Made by a program: the position numbers and the translations under genes. Below, one piece after another: positions 29,837-34,711 of a DNA stretch of 34,711 bases (position 1 is its first letter; every line of letters begins with the position of its first letter). The notes below the pieces were generated by a model. The model saw only the letters and a list, made by a program, of their open reading frames with translations, was not told the origin of the DNA and did no database searches. The stretch lies in the IMG/VR virus record IMGVR_UViG_3300042879_002956, positions 1 through 34,711 of that record, one strand, 5' to 3'. Origin of the DNA: a virus.

Positions 29837-32431
29837 TTACTGTCTTGGTTTTGCAAGGTTTCTTAAAACGTCCGGCTTATCCATGTTTAGATCAGCCTTC
29901 TTCTCTGGCACCATAACACGCGTTGGTTTTGCACGCTTTCCAATCATCACGGCTGCGACATCGTTACTATTTAATGAGCCGTTGGCGCTCATTTCCTTAA
30001 TCATTTCCGCCTTTTTAATGGTTGAAAGATCACTCGTTTTAATGTCGCGCAATAAAGACGCTGCTTGTTCGGGGGCGATTTCCACCTGTTCCCCTGTTGC
30101 AATCGGAACTGTACGAATAAAATCATTTTTAATCTGATTCACTACTTCAACAGGAAGGCCTGCAAACGCTTTATTGATCTTTTGAACTGTCGGCAAACCT
30201 TCAATTTTTAAATAAGCATCGAGAACTTTTTGCGTCATTTTAGGACCAAATCGGTCAACCATCGAACCGAATCCACCGCCAAGCCCTGCAACGGCGAGCG
30301 AAACGGTTGGATCACCTGTGATGCCGTACATCGCCCCACCCGCACCAAGCGCCCAAAGATTGACGTTCCTAGATCCAATTTGAAACGATTTCCCAAATTG
30401 TTCCGCAATTTTTAAATCATCAATCGCTTTCACGAAGTCTTCGCCCGACAGTTTAGTCAGATTTTCAAGATAGCGAGTATATTCAGGATTTCTGCCACTT
30501 AATGCCGTTTTGATGGCATTAATATTTGAGGCAGGGCGGGCAAATGGTCCTAAATCCTTTAAGTTTTTTTCCGCTGCTGCTGCAATGTTTTGCGCTCGCA
30601 CCATTTGCTCTTGAGCTTGCCTCGCTGCCAAAGCTTGAGGGCTTTCAGCTTTGATAGGCGCTAGGATCTCTTCTAACCGTCCAGGGCGTTGCATTGTTTC
30701 CAAGGCGGTTTCTGCCTTGGTTAATTCCATCCCAAGAGGACTAACTCGCATTTGTTCTGGAATTACTCCTGGAGCAAGACGCGCTTCTGAGCCCTTTAAA
30801 AGCTCAACTTGATTCTCAAAGTTTCTTTGCGTTTTTTGCCCCAATTGAAACAAAACTTGTCTTGATAAATCCTGTTCGGGATTCTCAATCCGGGCAATTT
30901 TTGACTGTGCTCTTTCAACATTGCCAAAAAGCTTATTTGCCTGGCCGAGTAACGCCGTATCATCTGATACCCGCGCCATGATCTCAGCATACTCTGGAAT
31001 GTCTTTTAACTGCTGATCGAAACCGCGACGAATCGCAATCAACGCGTTGTTTAGATCGGTGCCAAACTCGCCTTGATCCATCAAGAATCGTGCATCATTA
31101 TCAAGCTGCTGAATTTTCTTTTTTGCTTCAGTCGCATTTAATGGTTTTTTAAACCGACTTAAATCGTCAACGTATTGTTGAATCTGCTTATATGCTGCTG
31201 CAGCCGCGCCAGTGACAGGCGCCTTTCCTTGAACTTTTAATGCATCTAATTGCTGTTTAGCAATCTGCAACGGGATCGAGGCGTCAATTTGGCGTCCTGA
31301 TCTTTCAAGGATTTTATAGCTTTGTTTTGAGCCTTCAATGACTTGATCTTTAAGGGCGCCAACTGCATTAACTGCGTCATCTCGGAGAATTTGCTTTCCG
31401 GATGTCATTGCCGCTTCAGTAGTCTTTTCTGCTACTTTTACGGCTTCATTAAATTCCTGTTTTTTTTCCGCAAGATATTGTTTTGCATCAAACCTTGCTT
31501 TTGCAAATTCTTGCGAACGATCTTTAATTTCCTGCGTTAATGCTTTTTCAGTTTCGCTGATCGCCTTTTTAGCATCGCTAATTGCAACGTCACCCTTTTC
31601 AATTGCACGATTAAGGAGACCAACCTGTTCATCAATCGATGCTTTAATGACTTCAGGTGATTTTGCGCGCACGACCGCTGCAGGATCTTTGAGATAAGCG
31701 GTAATTCCTTCTTCTGGCACTCCACCAAGCGCACTAACAACCTTCTTGGCTACCCCTGGAATTACTTTTACGCCGGAAATTGCCGTTTGTACGCCTGCCC
31801 CAAGACCACCACCTAGCAGTGCTGCTTCTTTGATGGCTACTTCTTGCGGCGCCATAACTCCTGTTGGCACTTGCGCTGCAGCTTTAAGAGCTTCGGCACT
31901 AGCCGCCGAAACCGCTCCTTTTGCTGCTGCTTGCCCGATGGCAGTGGGGACCATTTTAGCCGCAACTTCACCCGCACCCATAGCAAGCCTAGGAATTACC
32001 GTGGCCGCCTGTACCGCTTTAGGTGCAGCCGTCGCACCGCCAGTAAGTAACCCACCCGCTACAGCTCCACCAATCTCCGATGGAATCGCAATCTCAGGTA
32101 ATTCAGCCTCAAGTTTTCTTCGTCGCGCAATGTCTTTTGAGTACTGTTGCTTTAATGCTTCCGCGCTAACCGCTTTTTTGGCAAATTCCCCGATGCTTTC
32201 TGCATCAAATCCCGCTTCAATCAGGTTGCCAACAAAGGCGTTGATTCCGCCGATTACAGGCTCAGATAATCCACCCGTAGCGCCTTCAATTGCTGATCGA
32301 ACACCCGTTTCCACCTTCTCTTCAATCGCAGGACCGGGGGCTTCTTCCACGACGCTAAACGGCTTCGAGGGATCAAAAGGCGGTTTTACTGCTTCAAAAG
32401 GTTTCGAGGGATCAAATGCGGGTTTTGCCAT
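29837..32431 (-). CDS. Large internal/ejection-type virion protein
   Basis: This 864-residue Ala/Lys/Glu-rich protein opens with two copies of FDPSKPF (residues 6-12 and 19-25), a motif often present at the start of podovirus ejection proteins. Gly/Ala-rich hydrophobic stretches (~115-230, IGGAVAGGLLTGGATAA) could insert in membranes. A long coiled-coil (~265-350: EIKDRSQEFAKARFDAKQYL) and a helical remainder follow. It is the largest of three consecutive ejection-type genes that would be delivered with the DNA to form a conduit. The next gene downstream is the endolysin. Confidence 0.6.
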   Translation of the reverse strand: MAKPAFDPSKPFEAVKPPFDPSKPFSVVEEAPGPAIEEKVETGVRSAIEGATGGLSEPVIGGINAFVGNLIEAGFDAESIGEFAKKAVSAEALKQQYSKDIARRRKLEAELPEIAIPSEIGGAVAGGLLTGGATAAPKAVQAATVIPRLAMGAGEVAAKMVPTAIGQAAAKGAVSAASAEALKAAAQVPTGVMAPQEVAIKEAALLGGGLGAGVQTAISGVKVIPGVAKKVVSALGGVPEEGITAYLKDPAAVVRAKSPEVIKASIDEQVGLLNRAIEKGDVAISDAKKAISETEKALTQEIKDRSQEFAKARFDAKQYLAEKKQEFNEAVKVAEKTTEAAMTSGKQILRDDAVNAVGALKDQVIEGSKQSYKILERSGRQIDASIPLQIAKQQLDALKVQGKAPVTGAAAAAYKQIQQYVDDLSRFKKPLNATEAKKKIQQLDNDARFLMDQGEFGTDLNNALIAIRRGFDQQLKDIPEYAEIMARVSDDTALLGQANKLFGNVERAQSKIARIENPEQDLSRQVLFQLGQKTQRNFENQVELLKGSEARLAPGVIPEQMRVSPLGMELTKAETALETMQRPGRLEEILAPIKAESPQALAARQAQEQMVRAQNIAAAAEKNLKDLGPFARPASNINAIKTALSGRNPEYTRYLENLTKLSGEDFVKAIDDLKIAEQFGKSFQIGSRNVNLWALGAGGAMYGITGDPTVSLAVAGLGGGFGSMVDRFGPKMTQKVLDAYLKIEGLPTVQKINKAFAGLPVEVVNQIKNDFIRTVPIATGEQVEIAPEQAASLLRDIKTSDLSTIKKAEMIKEMSANGSLNSNDVAAVMIGKRAKPTRVMVPEKKADLNMDKPDVLRNLAKPRQ

Positions 32432-32435
32432 AGCG

Positions 32436-33677
32436 TCACTCGTACTGTCCGGTTTTAGGGTTTAAAGTGTATTCAATGCCATTTTGCATGATTCGCTGTG
32501 GGCGTGTTTGTTCACCGGCAACAGCTTCAGAAATGCCAGTACGTTTCGGTTGAATCACTTTTGGCAATGCCGGGACTGGTTGCATTGCTGTTTTGAAACT
32601 ACTGACATCATAACCAGCTTTTCCAAGCGCGCCGATAGTAGAATTGGCTTTTTCATTCATTTCTCGACTGACTAACTCAATCTTATTTAATGCCACTTCA
32701 GGCGATTCACTTAAATTTGGAAGCATTTTTGCGTACTTAATCTCATCCTCTGCACGCAACACGCCGCCTTCTTTTAATTTACCGATCGTTTGTCTAACAT
32801 TTCTTATTTGCGCCTCTACTGTGTTTCCGCGTTCGGTGGGAATCTTTTCAAAAACTCGACCGCGAACTGGACCGAATAAATCTCGATTAGCTTCAACAGT
32901 AGAACGTAAATCAGACAGTAATTTTGGCACCTGGCCCAATTCCGCCAAAGCAATAACCTTGTCAGGCGGCAATTTTTGAATAGTCGGACGAAGTTCAACC
33001 TCACCCGTTTCAGGATTAACTACTTTTTCAAACCCTTTAGGAGCTTGCTGACCCTTTTGCGCAATTTCTTTAGCTTTAAGGCCAAGTTCCGCTTGTTTGA
33101 TTTTGAGTTCGCCGCGTTTAAGTTCTTCTTCTCGCGCTTCTTTTTTGTACTCTTTGACAAGTTTAAGCCTTTCCAAAACGGCTTTTTGTTCTTTTTCTTC
33201 CTGTTCGCGTTGAGCTTTTTTAAGTTCTTCAATGGATTTAAGACCCGCAACGCCTGCTTCTGCCCCCGCAGCTCCACCAGCAGTCACACCTAAGCCACTG
33301 ACTCCACCGATGGCAGCACCAAGCAAAGTCGGGACAAACCCAACCAAAATGCGCCCCAAAAGCTCGGAGTTTGACATCGATTCCTTGCTCTGCGTCTGTA
33401 ACTCATCCTGAACTAGCTTTTGACGTTCAACGGGTGAGGCTTCTTCAAATTCAGGTTTTTTCTGAACTTTTTTTTCTAGTTTACTAATAAACTGCGCAGC
33501 GCCTTTATATGTTTGCGGTTCTGGCACTGCTCCTGCTTCGGCTGACTGGAGAAGCGTTTTTCCCTGCTCTAACGCCTGACCTTGAACCCCTGCTTGCAAA
33601 AGGGCTTGAATGTTGTTTTCAGGCTTTTTAGTCGCTGTTGCTTTTAGCCGTTCAAGTACGTCAAAATCATCAGCCAT
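32436..33677 (-). CDS. Internal/ejection-type virion protein
   Basis: This 413-residue protein has a helical N-terminus (MADDFDVLERLKATATKKPE). One Gly/Ala-rich hydrophobic region (~110-145, LLGAAIGGVSGLGVTAGGAA) may insert in membranes. A Glu/Lys/Arg-rich coiled-coil (~148-210) is followed by a mixed C-terminal region (VALNKIELVSREMNEKANST). It lies four bases upstream of the 864-residue gene and overlaps the 346-residue gene by eight bases. Position between two similar proteins supports a DNA-ejection role; no named family is claimed. Confidence 0.55.
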   Translation of the reverse strand: MADDFDVLERLKATATKKPENNIQALLQAGVQGQALEQGKTLLQSAEAGAVPEPQTYKGAAQFISKLEKKVQKKPEFEEASPVERQKLVQDELQTQSKESMSNSELLGRILVGFVPTLLGAAIGGVSGLGVTAGGAAGAEAGVAGLKSIEELKKAQREQEEKEQKAVLERLKLVKEYKKEAREEELKRGELKIKQAELGLKAKEIAQKGQQAPKGFEKVVNPETGEVELRPTIQKLPPDKVIALAELGQVPKLLSDLRSTVEANRDLFGPVRGRVFEKIPTERGNTVEAQIRNVRQTIGKLKEGGVLRAEDEIKYAKMLPNLSESPEVALNKIELVSREMNEKANSTIGALGKAGYDVSSFKTAMQPVPALPKVIQPKRTGISEAVAGEQTRPQRIMQNGIEYTLNPKTGQYE

Positions 33678-34710
33678 GTTGAACCGCCTTTCTTCTCACT
33701 AGCTTTCCAATCATGCGGCAAAATGGAATCCCGCATTTCATTAGAATCAATCCAATGAAATTTGGTTTATCAATCACTCCTAATTCATAGGCCATTTGTT
33801 TGGCCCATGGTGTTGCAATATGAAACACAAGACGGGTAAAGATCGCTGATTTGCGCATCATTCGAGTGATCGGACGCGCCCATGCATGATACCCAATCAT
33901 TACTTCGGGATCGTTTAGGGTAAGGTTTTGACCGAATTCTTGATCAGCAAGATAAACTTCGCGCGACATTAACCCTTGTTCGTAAAGCTCGGTGCAAATA
34001 ATTTTGCCTTTTTTCTCAGAAGCACGTTCCATTGACTCACCGTATCTAGTCGTTGCTTCGGCTTGGCGTCGTGCTGCTTCGGCTGCTGCTACTTGCTGTT
34101 CAGCGGCAAGGTTTAAAGCCTGTTCCTGGAATCGTTTTGCTTGTTCCGCCTGTAACGACCCTTGAACCGCTGATGCATAGGTTCCTAAAGCTTGCTCCTG
34201 TTTTTGAGCCTGCTTTAGTAGCATTTCAGTATCCATTGTCGCTTTTTCTCGAGCTGCTTGCTGACCAGCTTGCGCCTGCAGTGCTGCTGCTGCTCCACCC
34301 CGAATTCCTTGACGGGCTAAAGCACCTTGCAGTGCGCGCTCTCTTTGTTGCTGCGCTGCCTGTTGCCCGCCTGCCATTTGAGCCTGCATCGCTGCCAGTT
34401 GAGGCGCATTGTAACCTGCGAGCCCTTCCTGCGCGCGTTTTAAAATATCCTGCATTTCAGCCGGACCAGTCCCGGCTAAACTTTGAATTGGCGCTTGCTG
34501 AAAACCTTGAAAGCGTTTGCGAATGTCTTCTGCTTCCTGTGCGGCACTCGTTTGCGCCTGTCTAGCTGCTTCCGCTTGACTTAAAGCTTGCTGACCCCGC
34601 TGCATTTGTTCCTCGGCTTCTTTACGTTGCCGAATGGTTTCTTGAGCGACTGGAATCTCCATGCCCATCTGAATCAATCGCTGATATTCTCTGTTCCAAT
34701 CGGTTGCCAT
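33670..34710 (-). CDS. Internal/ejection-type virion protein, first of the trio
   Basis: This 346-residue protein has a Gln/Ala-rich helical N-terminal two-thirds (~20-235: AAQEAEDIRKRFQGFQQA, LARQGIRGGAAAALQAQAGQ). A compact C-terminal domain follows (KIICTELYEQGLMSREVYLA, VMIGYHAWARPITRMMRKSA and TPWAKQMAYELG) that recurs in many tailed-phage internal proteins. Its ATG touches the right end of the window. Closing the circle places AGG of the left-end gene about nine bases before it, giving the missing ribosome-binding site. A DNA-ejection or internal-core role is inferred. Confidence 0.6.
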   Translation of the reverse strand: MATDWNREYQRLIQMGMEIPVAQETIRQRKEAEEQMQRGQQALSQAEAARQAQTSAAQEAEDIRKRFQGFQQAPIQSLAGTGPAEMQDILKRAQEGLAGYNAPQLAAMQAQMAGGQQAAQQQRERALQGALARQGIRGGAAAALQAQAGQQAAREKATMDTEMLLKQAQKQEQALGTYASAVQGSLQAEQAKRFQEQALNLAAEQQVAAAEAARRQAEATTRYGESMERASEKKGKIICTELYEQGLMSREVYLADQEFGQNLTLNDPEVMIGYHAWARPITRMMRKSAIFTRLVFHIATPWAKQMAYELGVIDKPNFIGLILMKCGIPFCRMIGKLVRRKAVQHG

Positions 34711-34711
34711 A

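Noticed and set aside
31746-32465. A 239-codon plus-strand open frame with Ala/Pro-rich product
   Set aside because: It is the antisense shadow of the Ala-rich ejection-type gene, with no start signal and low-complexity composition dictated by the other strand.
34053-34565. A 170-codon Leu-rich plus-strand frame
   Set aside because: Shadow of the Gln/Ala-rich coding strand; Gln and Ala codons read backwards give Leu-rich frames.

Overview
The window looks like an essentially complete genome of about 34.7 kb from a tailed phage with a short-tail (podovirus-like) gene set. It carries terminase small and large subunits, a portal of P22-like size, a scaffold protein, a major capsid protein, a head-tail adaptor, a large tail nozzle-type protein, three large Ala/Gln-rich ejection-type proteins, a run of fibre and spike genes and a lytic-transglycosylase endolysin. 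No integrase, phage DNA polymerase, phage RNA polymerase, reverse transcriptase, CRISPR array or insertion sequence was recognised. The phage therefore probably relies on host replication and transcription machinery and looks lytic. A soluble lytic transglycosylase next to small membrane proteins and a short lipoprotein suggests a Gram-negative host, but nothing identifies the genus.

Layout. Almost everything is on the minus strand. Reading in the direction of transcription from about 25.27 kb leftward: a replication initiator-like gene with internal repeats that may be the origin, and a helicase-loader-like gene; a short gap; an unknown gene, a ParB-like/DNA methyltransferase fusion, terS, terL, a small membrane protein, portal, scaffold, major capsid protein and a candidate decoration protein; an aberrant tRNA-like gene; about 10.5 kb of fibre, spike and accessory adhesion genes; three small virion-type genes; the adaptor, the nozzle-type protein and a small tail-associated protein. 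The last and first 7 bases of the window are identical. Joining the ends places the stop codon and ribosome-binding site of the gene at the left end directly in front of the gene at the right end. The minus-strand late operon then continues through three ejection-type proteins, endolysin, holin/spanin-like genes and a VRR-NUC nuclease. The window is best read as a circularly closed or terminally redundant genome of 34,704 bp, opened between two virion genes.

The only plus-strand block, 25.4-28.2 kb, holds small early-type genes: a 61-residue basic peptide, a protein with an SSB-type acidic tail, a ribbon-helix-helix-like protein, an ERF-family recombinase, two Cys-rich zinc-ribbon-like proteins, tRNA-Asn, a MazG-like pyrophosphohydrolase and several very small genes. 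It is separated from the minus-strand replication genes by a 171 bp divergent region whose plus-strand RNA could fold into mutually exclusive antiterminator and terminator hairpins.

Genes missed by a simple length cut-off but supported by start/stop coupling or ribosome-binding sites are a 43-residue protein (13214-13345), a 22-residue membrane peptide (27530-27598) and a 52-residue basic protein (27860-28018). There is no gene-free stretch longer than 300 bases. All functions are inferred by reading translated sequence; no database search was run.
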